A DNA stretch of 64,000 bases from an uncultured Chitinophaga sp. (GCF_937898475.1 NZ_CALEJS010000040.1:237322-301321), one strand, 5' to 3'; numbered from the stretch's first letter, positions 8,580 through 17,725 are shown. Numbers and translations: made by a program. Notes: a model not told the origin generated them from the letters alone.

Positions 8580-9287
8580 ATGAGCAGCCCCTTTCTTACC
8601 GCCAGCTGGCGAAACCTGCTGATGATCAATTTTGAAGCAAGTACCTCCCTGCTGCAGCCCTACCTTCCCCGGCATACCGAACTGGATACCTGGAACAACA
8701 CCCACTACGTAAGCCTGGTAGGCTTCCTCTTCCAGGATACCCGGCTCAGAGGTATCTCCTTTCCCCTGCACCGTACATTCGAAGAAGTGAACCTGCGTTT
8801 CTATGTGCGCTATAAGGATGGCCAGCAATGGAAACGCGGGGTGGTTTTCATCAAAGAGCTGGTGCCGAAACGGATGATCACCTTTATAGCCAATACCATC
8901 TATAAAGAGAACTACGCCACCCTGCCCATGCGGCACCGCTGGCACGAGCCCGATACCCATACCCTGCAGGTAAGCTATGAATGGAAAGTGGACGATGAGT
9001 GGAACTACCTGAAGGCAAGCGCCTCAAAGGCCAGCCAGTCCATTGTCCCCGGCAGCGAAGCGGAATTCATTACTGAACATTACTGGGGCTATACCCAGGC
9101 AGGCCCCGCTGAATACCAGGTAACACACCCGCAATGGAATGTTCATGCCGTGCATGATTACGCCTATCAATGCAATGCGCTGCGCTTATACGGCCCAGGC
9201 TTCGTGGATGTGTTACAACAGCAACCGCTGTCTGCCCTCCTCGCAGAAGGCTCGCCAATAGCGGTAATGCCAAAGAAACGGCTGTAA
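8580..9287 (+). CDS. DUF2071 (YqjF-like) protein
   Basis: 235 residues, cytoplasmic by appearance. N-terminal LTASWRNLLMINFEAS, then LQPYLPRHTELDTW and YVSLVGFLFQDTRLRG are the usual markers of the DUF2071/YqjF family, whose structure resembles acetoacetate decarboxylase but whose reaction is not established. The centre holds FEEVNLRFYVRYKDG and GVVFIKELVPKRMI, also typical. It follows nth by 6 bases, so it is likely expressed with it; the link in function is not obvious. Confidence 0.82.
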   Translation: MSSPFLTASWRNLLMINFEASTSLLQPYLPRHTELDTWNNTHYVSLVGFLFQDTRLRGISFPLHRTFEEVNLRFYVRYKDGQQWKRGVVFIKELVPKRMITFIANTIYKENYATLPMRHRWHEPDTHTLQVSYEWKVDDEWNYLKASASKASQSIVPGSEAEFITEHYWGYTQAGPAEYQVTHPQWNVHAVHDYAYQCNALRLYGPGFVDVLQQQPLSALLAEGSPIAVMPKKRL

Positions 9288-9389
9288 GGTTCCCTGTGTA
9301 AAAAACAAGTGCTTGTAAACGCTTTTTTACTATCTTAAGCTGCTAATTATCTATTTATTAAAAAGCAATCACTTAAAGGACCGACTCGT

Positions 9390-10616
9390 ATGAAATTAGC
9401 CGTCAGACTGCAACTATCCACCATGATGTTCCTGGAATTCTTTGTTTGGGGAGCATGGTTCGTGACCATGGGAACATTTTTACTGAACGATCTGCATACC
9501 AACGCCAGCGATGTAGGCTTTGCCTATCTCACGCAATCCATAGGCGCCATTGTAGCGCCCTTTATTGTAGGATTGATAGCCGACCGCTTTGCACCGGCCC
9601 AGCTGATACTGGGGGTACTGCACCTGATCGGCGCATTCCTGCTATGGCTGGCCGGATCAACCGCAGATTTCGCGTCCTTCTACCCGCTGCTGCTGGTATA
9701 CATGATCCTTTACATGCCCACACTGGCGCTGGTAAATTCCATTTCATTCAGGCAGATGGATGATCCCAGTAAAAAGTTCCCTGCCATCCGCGTATGGGGA
9801 ACCATCGGCTGGATCATTGCTGGCCTTACCATTGGCTGGCTGGGTTGGGAGAAGGCCAATACGCTTTCCCTTACCTTCAAAATGGCAGCTGTTGCCTCCG
9901 GCTTACTGGGTTTACTGAGCTTTACCCTGCCTAATACACCACCGCTTAAAAAAGGGGAAAAGGTATCCGTGGGCGAACTGCTTGGCCTGGACGCCATCCG
10001 CCTGCTGAAGCAGCGCTCTTACCTGCTGTTCTTCCTGTCTTCCGTGGCCATCTGTATACCGCTGGCTTTCTACTATAATTTTACGAACCCCTTCCTGAAT
10101 GAAGTGGGTATGTCTTCTGCGGCCGGTAAACAATCCCTGGGACAAATGTCCGAACTGCTGTTCATGCTCATTATGCCGCTGTTCTTTGCCCGCCTGGGTG
10201 TTAAGAAAATGCTGGCACTGGGTATGCTGGCCTGGGTGATCCGCTATGTATTCTTTGCCTTCGGCGATGTGAATGCCAACTACTGGATGCTGATCGGTGG
10301 TATCGTATTACATGGCGTCTGTTACGACTTCTTCTTTGTTACAGGCCAGATCTATACCGATGCTGTTGCCGGCCAGAAATTCAAGAGCGCTGCACAGGGT
10401 ATGATTACGCTGGCTACCTATGGTGTAGGCATGCTGATCGGCTTCCTGATCTCCGGCCCTATTGTAGACGCCCGCAAACTGGCAGACGGTACACACAACT
10501 GGCAGTCTATCTGGCTCATACCCGCCGGTATTGCCCTGGCAGTACTGCTGTTGTTCCTCCTGCTGTTCAGGGAAGGTAAAGCAGAGAAGAGCGTCACCAT
10601 GAACAAAACTGCATAA
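9390..10616 (+). CDS. MFS transporter of the nucleoside:H+ symporter type
   Basis: 408 residues with about 12 hydrophobic segments. The start MKLAVRLQLSTMMFLEFFVWGAWFVTMG and the FRQMDDPSKKFPAIRVWGTIGWI loop are characteristic of the NupG/XapB-like nucleoside permease family of the major facilitator superfamily. It would bring nucleosides, or possibly sugars in some relatives, across the inner membrane with protons. An oxidoreductase gene starts 42 bases downstream on the same strand, suggesting uptake and first conversion of one substrate; the real substrate cannot be read from the sequence. Confidence 0.85.
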   Translation: MKLAVRLQLSTMMFLEFFVWGAWFVTMGTFLLNDLHTNASDVGFAYLTQSIGAIVAPFIVGLIADRFAPAQLILGVLHLIGAFLLWLAGSTADFASFYPLLLVYMILYMPTLALVNSISFRQMDDPSKKFPAIRVWGTIGWIIAGLTIGWLGWEKANTLSLTFKMAAVASGLLGLLSFTLPNTPPLKKGEKVSVGELLGLDAIRLLKQRSYLLFFLSSVAICIPLAFYYNFTNPFLNEVGMSSAAGKQSLGQMSELLFMLIMPLFFARLGVKKMLALGMLAWVIRYVFFAFGDVNANYWMLIGGIVLHGVCYDFFFVTGQIYTDAVAGQKFKSAAQGMITLATYGVGMLIGFLISGPIVDARKLADGTHNWQSIWLIPAGIALAVLLLFLLLFREGKAEKSVTMNKTA

Positions 10617-10658
10617 TCAGATCAACATTTATACGGTAACCACTAATATATTCTCGTC

Positions 10659-11852
10659 ATGGCTAAAATCTCTATGTTAGGCTCGGGGTTCATCGGGCGT
10701 TTCTATGCGGATTCCCTGCAGGGACAAAGAAGCAGGGATAAAATCGTCAGTATTTACTCCCGCCGAGAAGAGAGCGCAAAGAAATTCGCCGAAGATTACC
10801 AGGTAGGGCACTGGACCACCGATATGGAAGCATCTATCGCCCATCCGGATGTAGAGGTAGTATGTATCTCACTGCCCAATAACCTGCACGAAGCAGCCGT
10901 AAACCTTTGCTGCAAACATAAAAAAGCGGTGATCTGCACCAAGCCCCTGGGCCGTAATGCCGAAGAGGCCAAACGTATGCTGGAAGCAGTAGAAAAAGCC
11001 GGCATCTTTAACGGCTACCTGGAAGACCTGGTGTATACGCCTAAATTTCTCAAAGCACTGGAAAGTGTGCAGAACGGCGCTTTAGGACGCATTCTCTGGG
11101 CCAAGTCCCGCGAAACACATCCCGGTCCGCACAGTGAATGGTTCTGGGATAAAGAACAGGCCGGCGGCGGTTGTATACTGGACCTCGGCTGCCACTGCGT
11201 GGAAATAGCCCGCAGCTTTATTGGCAAAGACATTAAACCGGTAGAGGTAATGTGCTGGGCAGATACACAGGTAAAACCCATAGATGCAGAAGATCATGCC
11301 ATTGGCCTGGTTAAATACGAGAACGGCGCCATCGGCCAGTTTGAGGTAAGCTGGACCTTCAGGGGCGGTCTTGACCTGCGTGACGAAGTAATGGGCACAG
11401 AAGGCACCATCTGGCTGAACAGCTTTTTACGCACAGGCTTTGACATGTTCACCACCGGCAAAGGCGCAGACTATGTGGCAGAAAAAGCAGAAAGCAACTC
11501 AGGCTGGCTGTTCCCCGTGGGCGACGAGCTGAATGAGCTGGGCTATAATCACATGTTCACTGATATGTTCAATGCCATGGAGCAGCACAAAGCCGCCCGC
11601 GAAACTTTCTACGACGGTTACGTGGTAAATGCCGTACTGGATGCCGCTTACCGCAGCGCACAAAGCAAACAATGGGAGCCTGTAAAACTGGATATCTGGC
11701 GCGGCAAAACCGGTGTGGGTAAAGACAAAACCCTTACCGAATACGATGCAAAGTATTACCTGGTAAAAGAAGAGATGACGCACTTCGGTGCAAAGAAGCT
11801 GATCCTGAAAGATAAGCAAAGCGGTCAGATAGTAGAGAAAGTACTTAACTAG
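10659..11852 (+). CDS. Gfo/Idh/MocA family oxidoreductase
   Basis: 397 residues. The N-terminal Rossmann fold begins ISMLGSGFIGRFYADSL (GxGxxG) and continues with VVCISLPNNLHEAA and the family's KPLGRNAEEA segment (the Lys of the EKP-type motif, here TKP). The C-terminal domain has GGGCILDLGCHCVEIARSFIG, where the DxxxH signature of substrate-binding residues is found. These NAD(P)-dependent enzymes act on sugars, inositols and related polyols. No signal peptide. Probably an operon with the transporter 42 bases upstream. Its 3' end overlaps by 8 bases with the convergent gene. Confidence 0.88.
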   Translation: MAKISMLGSGFIGRFYADSLQGQRSRDKIVSIYSRREESAKKFAEDYQVGHWTTDMEASIAHPDVEVVCISLPNNLHEAAVNLCCKHKKAVICTKPLGRNAEEAKRMLEAVEKAGIFNGYLEDLVYTPKFLKALESVQNGALGRILWAKSRETHPGPHSEWFWDKEQAGGGCILDLGCHCVEIARSFIGKDIKPVEVMCWADTQVKPIDAEDHAIGLVKYENGAIGQFEVSWTFRGGLDLRDEVMGTEGTIWLNSFLRTGFDMFTTGKGADYVAEKAESNSGWLFPVGDELNELGYNHMFTDMFNAMEQHKAARETFYDGYVVNAVLDAAYRSAQSKQWEPVKLDIWRGKTGVGKDKTLTEYDAKYYLVKEEMTHFGAKKLILKDKQSGQIVEKVLN

Positions 11853-12435
11853 TTCTTACAATATAAGCCTTCCCAAGGGTGTGATTTACTTCCACCTCTA
11901 CCAGCGCACCTTTCTGGTAGCGGTAGATGTTCTTCTTGCCTTCGGGGAGGCTTAATTCATAAGCGCCATTCCCCAATGGTTTTATAGACAGTAATTTACC
12001 CAGCGTTTCCGAATAAACACTTGTTACCTGCTGCGGTTCTGTAAAATAGAGATCTGATACGGAATGCCGTATCTGCACGTTATCCAGGGTGCTCTTATCC
12101 CCTTCCAGGTCTATCATATAACGTGTGCCGTTTCGCCGCGTGATCACTTCCTTGCCCTGGTCTGATTTGCCGTTGCTCCGCACCACCTTGGATGCTACGA
12201 GAATGTTATCAGCGTACTCACAGGAGATGTCCGTGAATTTGGACATAAATGCCGTTTCTATCTTGCTTTTGATCTGCATGTTCCTGGAGGCCCCGTTCAC
12301 ATTACAACGCGCCTCAACAGCGCCTATTACCCGGGAACCCAGCCGGATCTCAAAGGTATGCACCTGCGCCGGCAGCCGTACAAATGCTACGGTTAACAAT
12401 CCTGTAAAAAGTATCTGCCGGGTAAGACGATTCAT
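11845..12435 (-). CDS. Exported protein of unknown function (DUF6134-like)
   Basis: 196 residues from the ATG at 12435; a longer frame begins only with TTG and lies in a repeat. A signal peptide is visible (MNRLTRQILFTGLLTVAFVRLPAQ). The mature part is beta-rich: EIRLGSRVIGAVEARC, SKIETAFMSKFTDISCEY, RYMIDLEGDKSTL, then EPQQVTSVYSETLGKLLSIKPLGNG. This pattern fits small periplasmic proteins grouped as DUF6134 as far as I remember; no catalytic motif is seen. It lies 86 bases downstream of the OmpA gene, with a terminator between. Its stop overlaps the convergent oxidoreductase gene. Confidence 0.65.
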   Translation of the reverse strand: MNRLTRQILFTGLLTVAFVRLPAQVHTFEIRLGSRVIGAVEARCNVNGASRNMQIKSKIETAFMSKFTDISCEYADNILVASKVVRSNGKSDQGKEVITRRNGTRYMIDLEGDKSTLDNVQIRHSVSDLYFTEPQQVTSVYSETLGKLLSIKPLGNGAYELSLPEGKKNIYRYQKGALVEVEVNHTLGKAYIVRTS

Positions 12436-12468
12436 ATAAGTAGCTGTTAGCAACTATATGGAAAATAC

Positions 12469-12495
12469 AAAAAATCCTGCCCAAATGGACAGGAT
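12469..12495 (-). terminator. Intrinsic terminator after the OmpA gene
   Basis: On the minus strand ATCCTGTCC pairs with GGGCAGGAT around an ATTT loop with one mismatch, followed by six T. It lies 27 bases past the stop of the ompA-like gene. Confidence 0.75.
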
Positions 12496-12521
12496 CCCTG
12501 TTAAAATATTTAAAAAAATAG

Positions 12522-13025
12522 TTATTCTTTCACGTTATACAGTATCACAAACTCAACACGGCGGTTCCGGGCACGCCCCCCTTCGGTATTATTGGCGGCA
12601 ACGGGCACCCTTTCTCCCATTCCCCAGGTAAACATCCGGTCATCCCTTACCTGGTAGCTGTTTAACAGCTGCCGGGCGCTGATAGCCCTTTTTTCAGACA
12701 GCTCGCGGTTGTAATCCGGGCTGCCGGTATTATCTGTATGCCCGGTAATGAGCACTTTCGTTTTATCAAACTTGTTCAGTACACCGGCAAAACGCTGAAA
12801 GGCAGGTTTAATTTCGTCTTTCAGCTGATCGGAAGATGTTTCGAACAGCACACCGTAAGAAAAGATCACCTTGATACTGTCCTTAATGATGCTGACCTCC
12901 GCTTCGTTCAATGCATTTTTAAGTTCCCGGTACTGATCATTCATGTACTGCTGCTGCTTACTTATCTTCTTGGAAGCCGCACAGGATGCCAGGAAGAGGA
13001 AGGCAGCCACTACTACGATTCTCAT
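12522..13025 (-). CDS. OmpA-family lipoprotein
   Basis: 167 residues from the ATG at 13025, chosen because the lipoprotein signal begins there (MRIVVVAAFLFLASCAAS, lipobox LASC). A short coiled linker (KKISKQQQYMNDQYRELKNAL) precedes the OmpA C-terminal domain: YGVLFETSSDQLKDE, VLITGHTDNTGSPDYN, LSEKRAISARQLL, and GERVPVAANNTEGGRARNRRVEF with the Asp and Arg that contact diaminopimelate in the family. It should anchor the outer membrane non-covalently to peptidoglycan. A minus-strand -7 box TAGTTTTG is at 13061-13068, with no good -33 partner. Confidence 0.88.
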   Translation of the reverse strand: MRIVVVAAFLFLASCAASKKISKQQQYMNDQYRELKNALNEAEVSIIKDSIKVIFSYGVLFETSSDQLKDEIKPAFQRFAGVLNKFDKTKVLITGHTDNTGSPDYNRELSEKRAISARQLLNSYQVRDDRMFTWGMGERVPVAANNTEGGRARNRRVEFVILYNVKE

Positions 13026-13098
13026 AATTCGTTCATTTACATAGTTATATAAACAGATCACAAAACTATGCAAAAAACAAACCGGGCAGTTAAATTGT

Positions 13099-14952
13099 TC
13101 AGGCCAGCATCTCCCGGATCTTGGTAACCAGCTCTCCGCGGGTAATAGGTACGCCCATTATCTTATTATAACCTTCGGCGTCTATCAGGTATTGGTCGCG
13201 GATAATTTTGATCAGCTGCCCGTTATTGATCTCTGGTATCAGCACTTTATCAAAACTGTGCAGGATATCTCCCAGGTTTTTCGGGAAAGGACGCAGGTAG
13301 CGGATGTGCGCATGGGCTACCTGGTGGCCTTCAGCCAGCAGGTCCAGTACCGCGCTCTTGATAGCGCCATAGGTAGAGCCCCAGCCCAGTACCAGCACTT
13401 TACCGGTATCAGGCCCGACCTCTATTTCCTGGTGAGGAATATGATCCGCAATGCGGTCTACTTTTTCCTGGCGAATCTTCACCATCAGCTGGTGGTTTTC
13501 CGGGTCGTAGCTCACATTACCGGTAATGTTCTGTTTTTCGAGGCCGCCAATGCGGTGCTCCAGTCCGGGGGTACCGGGTACTGCCCAGGGGCGTACCAGG
13601 TTCTCGTCGCGGTGGTATGGCAGGAACTGCTCTTCTCCCTCCGCAAGGCCGGTCTTGAATTTTACTTCGATGGGCTCCAGGTCCGCACTCTTGGGAAAAC
13701 GCCAGGGTTCGGAGCCATTGGCAATGTAACCATCACTCAGGAAAATCACCGGGGTCATGTGCCTTACAGAGATCCGGAAGGCCTCGTAAATAGCGCCGAA
13801 ACAGTCAGACGGTGTGGAGGCAGAAACTATCGGCATGGGACATTCGCCATTACGCCCGTAGTAAGCCTGCAGCAGGTCGCTCTGTTCTGTTTTGGTGGGC
13901 AAACCGGTAGAAGGGCCGCCACGCTGTATATCTACTATCAATAATGGTATTTCCAGCATCACTGCCAGGCCCATGGCTTCGCCTTTCAGCGCCATACCCG
14001 GCCCCGAAGTGGTGGTAACCCCCATATGGCCACCGTAGGAGGCGCCGATAGCGGAGGTGATACCTGCAATTTCATCTTCTGCCTGGAAGGTACGGATGCC
14101 GAAATTCTTATAGCGGCTCAGCTCATGCAGGATGTCTGATGCAGGCGTAATAGGATAAGTACCCAGAAACAGGGGCAGGTTAGCCTTCTGGGAAGCTGCG
14201 ATCAGGCCATAGGCCAGGGCGGTGTTACCGGTAATGCTGCGGTAAGTGCCGGGCTCCATACGGGCCTTTTCCACATGAAAACGGGTGCTGAAAGAGGCTT
14301 CTACGGTATCCCCGAAATTATAACCGGCATGCAGTACCTTCAGGTTACTGTCCAGGATGTCTGGCTTCTTGCCGAACTTTTCCTTCAGGAAGTTCTCGGT
14401 GCTTTCCATGTTACGGTTATAGAGCCAGTACAGGAAGCCGAGCACAAACATGTTCTTGGCGCGGTCTTTTTCCTTCATGCCCATGTTGATGTCTTTGAGC
14501 GCTTCCCGCGTCATTTTGGTAACATCCATGGTATGCAGCTGGTAATCTGCCAGGGAACCGTCTTCCAGCGGGTTGATCCCATCCGGGTAATTGGCCAGGC
14601 GCAGGTTCTTGGCGTCAAAACCGTCTGTATTGGCTATAATGATGCCTCCTTTTTTGAGGCCTTTCAGGTTTGCTTTCAGGGCGGCGGCGTTCATGGCCAC
14701 CAGTACGTCACAGGCATCGCCGGGGGTGAATATCCGGTTGGAGGAGAAGTGCAGCTGGAAGCCGCTCACGCCGGGCAAAGTGCCCTGGGGGGCGCGGATC
14801 TCTGCCGGGAAGTCTGGAAAAGTGCTCAGGTCGTTCCCCACCAGTGCTGTATTGTTAGAGAACTGGCTGCCGGTCAGCTGCATCCCATCGCCGCTATCGC
14901 CGGCAAATTTTATCACAACATCTTCTATCTGCTGGATCGAAGTATTAGACAT
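13099..14952 (-). CDS. 2-oxoacid:acceptor oxidoreductase, fused gamma-alpha subunit (KorA-like)
   Basis: 617 residues. Residues 1-190 are the gamma domain (VVIKFAGDSGDGMQLTGSQF, FPDFPAEIRAPQGTL, DVLVAMNAAAL); the rest is the alpha subunit with the pyrimidine-binding region (YPITPASDILHELSRY, FQAEDEIAGITSAIGASYGG, TTTSGPGMALKGEAMGLA) and the C-terminal VLGWGSTYGAIKSAV part. With a beta subunit carrying thiamine diphosphate it makes a 2-oxoglutarate- or pyruvate-type ferredoxin oxidoreductase. The beta gene normally follows directly, but here the next gene downstream is an OmpA lipoprotein. A minus-strand -7 box, TAAATTTG, is at 14978-14985, 26 bases before the ATG. Confidence 0.88.
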   Translation of the reverse strand: MSNTSIQQIEDVVIKFAGDSGDGMQLTGSQFSNNTALVGNDLSTFPDFPAEIRAPQGTLPGVSGFQLHFSSNRIFTPGDACDVLVAMNAAALKANLKGLKKGGIIIANTDGFDAKNLRLANYPDGINPLEDGSLADYQLHTMDVTKMTREALKDINMGMKEKDRAKNMFVLGFLYWLYNRNMESTENFLKEKFGKKPDILDSNLKVLHAGYNFGDTVEASFSTRFHVEKARMEPGTYRSITGNTALAYGLIAASQKANLPLFLGTYPITPASDILHELSRYKNFGIRTFQAEDEIAGITSAIGASYGGHMGVTTTSGPGMALKGEAMGLAVMLEIPLLIVDIQRGGPSTGLPTKTEQSDLLQAYYGRNGECPMPIVSASTPSDCFGAIYEAFRISVRHMTPVIFLSDGYIANGSEPWRFPKSADLEPIEVKFKTGLAEGEEQFLPYHRDENLVRPWAVPGTPGLEHRIGGLEKQNITGNVSYDPENHQLMVKIRQEKVDRIADHIPHQEIEVGPDTGKVLVLGWGSTYGAIKSAVLDLLAEGHQVAHAHIRYLRPFPKNLGDILHSFDKVLIPEINNGQLIKIIRDQYLIDAEGYNKIMGVPITRGELVTKIREMLA

Positions 14953-15467
14953 TCAGTATTTTATTTAAGTAAGAGTGCAAATTTAGCATTTCGGCGGGTA
15001 GTAATCTACTCGTATACGGAAAAACGCTATCCATTTACAAAAGTACACAAAGCAGGTAGACTTTAAACTGCCAGGGCCTTTATCGGCATTGCTTATGGTT
15101 ATGGTTAATAACTTAAAGTTATGAATTGCCCCATTCAAACCAGGCAGGAATAACCGGCGTGGGTTCTCCATGACCACTGCGGCCTAAAACCGTTCCCTGC
15201 ATTGACTTTCAGCGATTTAACAAGTCTATAACACAACAAATGCATGTCGCCACACGTTTTTCTTCAATACGCTGCAAAATCGCCACAAGGGCGGCAGGGC
15301 ATAAAGAAATGTTAAATACTGTTAGCAGTTGCAAACGAAGTGAGGGGTGGCATGGAAATTGCCTTTACCTGAGTGTACTGGTAATCAGTATAAGTTCTTT
15401 AAACACAAGTCTATACACCGCTAACCTGGTTCCTGGCCATTATTTATGAAACATTAAACTGTGTGCT
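14953..15467. other. 515-base intergenic region
   Basis: Holds the upstream side of the korA-like gene and the leader of the small exported protein at 15468. Short open frames here (for example 15240-15449) lack a signal, a motif or a neighbour to support them. Apart from the -7 box at 14978 I see no RNA gene or clear repeat. Confidence 0.5.
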
Positions 15468-15785
15468 ATGAAAAAGATCAAAGTTACGGTGATAGCTCTC
15501 GCAGCAATAGCTTTAGGAGCGATGGCCTTTCGTAGTTCGGAAGGCGGCTCCATTACAGGTAAAGTGAGGCCGATGGACGGCGCAACGGAGGCCTGGGCTA
15601 TTCAGGGTTCAGACACTTTAAAAACGGCTGTATTTGATGGTGCTTTTACTTTCAAAGACGCCCGGGCCGGCTCTTACACGGTTATAATAAACGCCAAGGA
15701 GCCCTTTAAAGATGCCACATTGAACGATGTGAAGGTAGAAGATGGCAAAGCCACTGACCTGGGCGAGATCAATTTACAGCAATAA
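15468..15785 (+). CDS. Small exported protein with carboxypeptidase-regulatory-like fold
   Basis: 105 residues. A signal peptide covers about 1-21 (MKKIKVTVIALAAIALGAMAF). The mature part, SITGKVRPMDGATEAWAIQG ... GAFTFKDARAGSYTVII ... VKVEDGKATDLGEINL, has the strand order and the KAGxYT-like turn of a CarboxypepD_reg/prealbumin-like domain, common in Bacteroidota surface proteins. Short free-standing versions are common and have no defined function. It is monocistronic, followed by a good terminator. Confidence 0.75.
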   Translation: MKKIKVTVIALAAIALGAMAFRSSEGGSITGKVRPMDGATEAWAIQGSDTLKTAVFDGAFTFKDARAGSYTVIINAKEPFKDATLNDVKVEDGKATDLGEINLQQ

Positions 15786-15823
15786 CCAAGAGCAATAGTT
15801 GGTTTTCATAGGGGTTAATCAAA

Positions 15824-15863
15824 AAGCCGGTTCCATACGTCTGTATGGCCGGCTTCTTTTTTT
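15824..15863 (+). terminator. Intrinsic terminator
   Basis: AAGCCGG (15824-15830) and CCATAC pair with GTATGG and CCGGCTT (15843-15855), with two unpaired T between the stems on the left arm and a GTCT loop; CTTTTTTT follows. Confidence 0.85.
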
Positions 15864-16049
15864 ACTGCATCCATCCCTATAGGGGTATTCTCCCCGTTTC
15901 CCGTCTTACTATTAAAAGCAACAGCAGGTATACCCGAAAAGTTACCGGCCCAAACAAGTCACACTATGCAAACACAAAGTATACCGGCGTATCAGACGGC
16001 CGGCACAAGTGATAGCATCCGTAACGGGAACAAAAGCTATTTTTGTGTC

Positions 16050-16646
16050 ATGCCCGACAATACCAGGTTACATGAACTATTGCAGGAAGATGAACAGGCC
16101 TTTATGGAAACACTGTTCAAATCCTTCTTTCCCCTTGTTTGTAAAACCATTTACCGGCTGGTACTAGACACCGCCACCGCAGAAGATCTTGCCCAGGAAG
16201 TATTCATCAGGATATGGAACCGGCGCAGTTCACTGCAGGAGGTGTATTTTAAAGCGTACCTGCACAGAGCAGCTATCAATATGGCATTAGACCATCTGGA
16301 CAAGAACAAACGGCAGGGCAGACACCTGTCTATCGAGGAGAATGTGATACAACTGCCGGCCAGCTCAGGGTCTGCCGAGAGCAACCATCATTTTAAACAA
16401 ACCAGCGCCCATATTCAGCAGGCTATCGACCGCCTGCCGCAGAAATGCCGGGAAATATTCGTTCTCAGCCGGTTTGAAGAAATGACATACCGCGAGATAG
16501 CCGCTACACTGAACATTTCAGTGAAAACGGTAGAAAACCAGATGATCACTGCATTGAAGAAACTGCGTGTATCCCTGCAGGATTACCTGCCCGTGATTGC
16601 GCTGATTGCCTACAGCTGTTTATATACTTTATTATTACAATTTTAA
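16050..16646 (+). CDS. ECF RNA polymerase sigma factor (orphan pair)
   Basis: 198 residues from the ATG at 16050; an in-frame ATG at 15966 would add 28 residues that do not look like the family, which usually begins within ten residues of the ELLQEDEQAFMETLF helix. Region 2 shows AEDLAQEVFIRIWNRR and region 4 shows LPQKCREIFVLSRFEEMTYREIA followed by LNISVKTVENQM, the DNA-binding helix-turn-helix. This is the FecI-like type that works with a FecR anti-sigma factor, here 4 bases downstream. Unusually the last 20 residues (YLPVIALIAYSCLYTLLLQF) are hydrophobic enough for a membrane helix. No SusC gene is next to the pair. Confidence 0.9.
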   Translation: MPDNTRLHELLQEDEQAFMETLFKSFFPLVCKTIYRLVLDTATAEDLAQEVFIRIWNRRSSLQEVYFKAYLHRAAINMALDHLDKNKRQGRHLSIEENVIQLPASSGSAESNHHFKQTSAHIQQAIDRLPQKCREIFVLSRFEEMTYREIAATLNISVKTVENQMITALKKLRVSLQDYLPVIALIAYSCLYTLLLQF

Positions 16647-16650
16647 TGGT

Positions 16651-17643
16651 ATGTCTTACGATTTAGACCATATAGAAACGCTCATCGCCCGCGATATAGA
16701 TAAGAGCCTGAGCCCCGAAGAGAAGAAGACATTGCAGTCCTGGTTGGATGAGGACAGCGCCAACCGTGAATACTATGATGCACTGAAAAGTACATGGTCG
16801 CTGACTGCCACGGCAGACGCCGATTTTGTACCCGCCACGGAAAAGAACTGGGAAGTTTTCAGGCAGCATATCACAGCAACGGGCAAACGCAGCTTCCTGC
16901 ATACTTACCGCAATGCCCTGCGTGTAGCAGCCACCGTTATACTGCTGTGCGGGGCTGCCACTGCGTGGTTCGTGTTCTTCCGTCAGCCGGAAGTAGCCGT
17001 GTATACCCAGTCCAGGGAGAAAAGAACGGTTACATTACCGGATGGCAGTAAGGTATTCCTGAACCAGCAGAGCAGCCTGCGTTACGCAGCCGGGTTCAGC
17101 GGACGCGAACGTGCCGTGCACCTGGAAGGAGAAGCCTTTTTTGAAGTAACTCATCAGACAGACAAGCCCTTTGTGGTATACACCCAACATACGCAAACAC
17201 AGGTGCTGGGCACTTCTTTTGACGTGAAGTCTTACAACCCGGCTGAAGTGGAAGTAGCGGTGGTAACCGGAAAAGTGGCCTTCTCTGACAGGAAGAAGGC
17301 ACAACGGCTGGTACTCTCCAGCGGTAACAGGGGCGTGCTGCAATCTGCCAGCACACTGAAGCAACTGCCCATAGAAGACCCGAATTTCATGGCATGGAAA
17401 GAGAACAGGCTTTCTTTTCAGGATACCCGCATCAGCGATGTGATCAACTCCCTGGAAGCTTATTTTGATGTACAAATCGTGCTGAAAGACCAGGAAGCCG
17501 GACGCTTAAGATATAATGGCACATTTGATCCCGAACAGCTGAACAGCCTGGATTCCGTACTTGAAGTGATCTGCCCTACCGTGAACTTACGCTGGAGCAG
17601 AGAGGGACAGGACGGGAAGTATGTATTGGTGCCAGCGCAGTAG
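16651..17643 (+). CDS. FecR-family anti-sigma factor
   Basis: 330 residues from ATG 16651; a longer frame overlapping the sigma gene has no good start. The N-terminal cytoplasmic part (DLDHIETLIARDIDKSLSPEEKKTLQSWLDEDSANREYYDAL) binds sigma in the family. A single membrane helix is near 100-120 (VAATVILLCGAATAWFVFF). The periplasmic FecR domain has KRTVTLPDGSKVFLNQQSSLRY, HLEGEAFFEVTHQTDKPFVV and TQVLGTSFDVKSY; the C-terminal DUF4974-type end is SDVINSLEAYFDVQIVL. It should hold the upstream sigma at the membrane until a TonB-dependent receptor signals. The cognate receptor is not adjacent. Confidence 0.92.
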   Translation: MSYDLDHIETLIARDIDKSLSPEEKKTLQSWLDEDSANREYYDALKSTWSLTATADADFVPATEKNWEVFRQHITATGKRSFLHTYRNALRVAATVILLCGAATAWFVFFRQPEVAVYTQSREKRTVTLPDGSKVFLNQQSSLRYAAGFSGRERAVHLEGEAFFEVTHQTDKPFVVYTQHTQTQVLGTSFDVKSYNPAEVEVAVVTGKVAFSDRKKAQRLVLSSGNRGVLQSASTLKQLPIEDPNFMAWKENRLSFQDTRISDVINSLEAYFDVQIVLKDQEAGRLRYNGTFDPEQLNSLDSVLEVICPTVNLRWSREGQDGKYVLVPAQ

Positions 17644-17690
17644 TTTCCATGGATAGTGAATAACGTCGGGGCCTAAATGAAATTAAAGTA

Positions 17691-17725
17691 AAAGCCCGTT
17701 CTGACATAGTCGGAACGGGCTTTTT
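17691..17725. terminator. Bidirectional intrinsic terminator
   Basis: AAAGCCCGTTC (17691-17701) pairs with GAACGGGCTTT (17713-17723), with further pairing TGA/TCG toward the loop; T runs follow on both strands. It separates the convergent fecR and 2H phosphoesterase genes. Confidence 0.85.

Noticed and set aside
9313..9338. Promoter and weak hairpin before the MFS gene
   Set aside because: Spacing between TTG and TATCTTAA is only 15 and the box does not match; the stem has five pairs.
15240..15449. 69-codon plus-strand frame
   Set aside because: No signal peptide, odd composition and no ribosome site; likely chance in a leader region.
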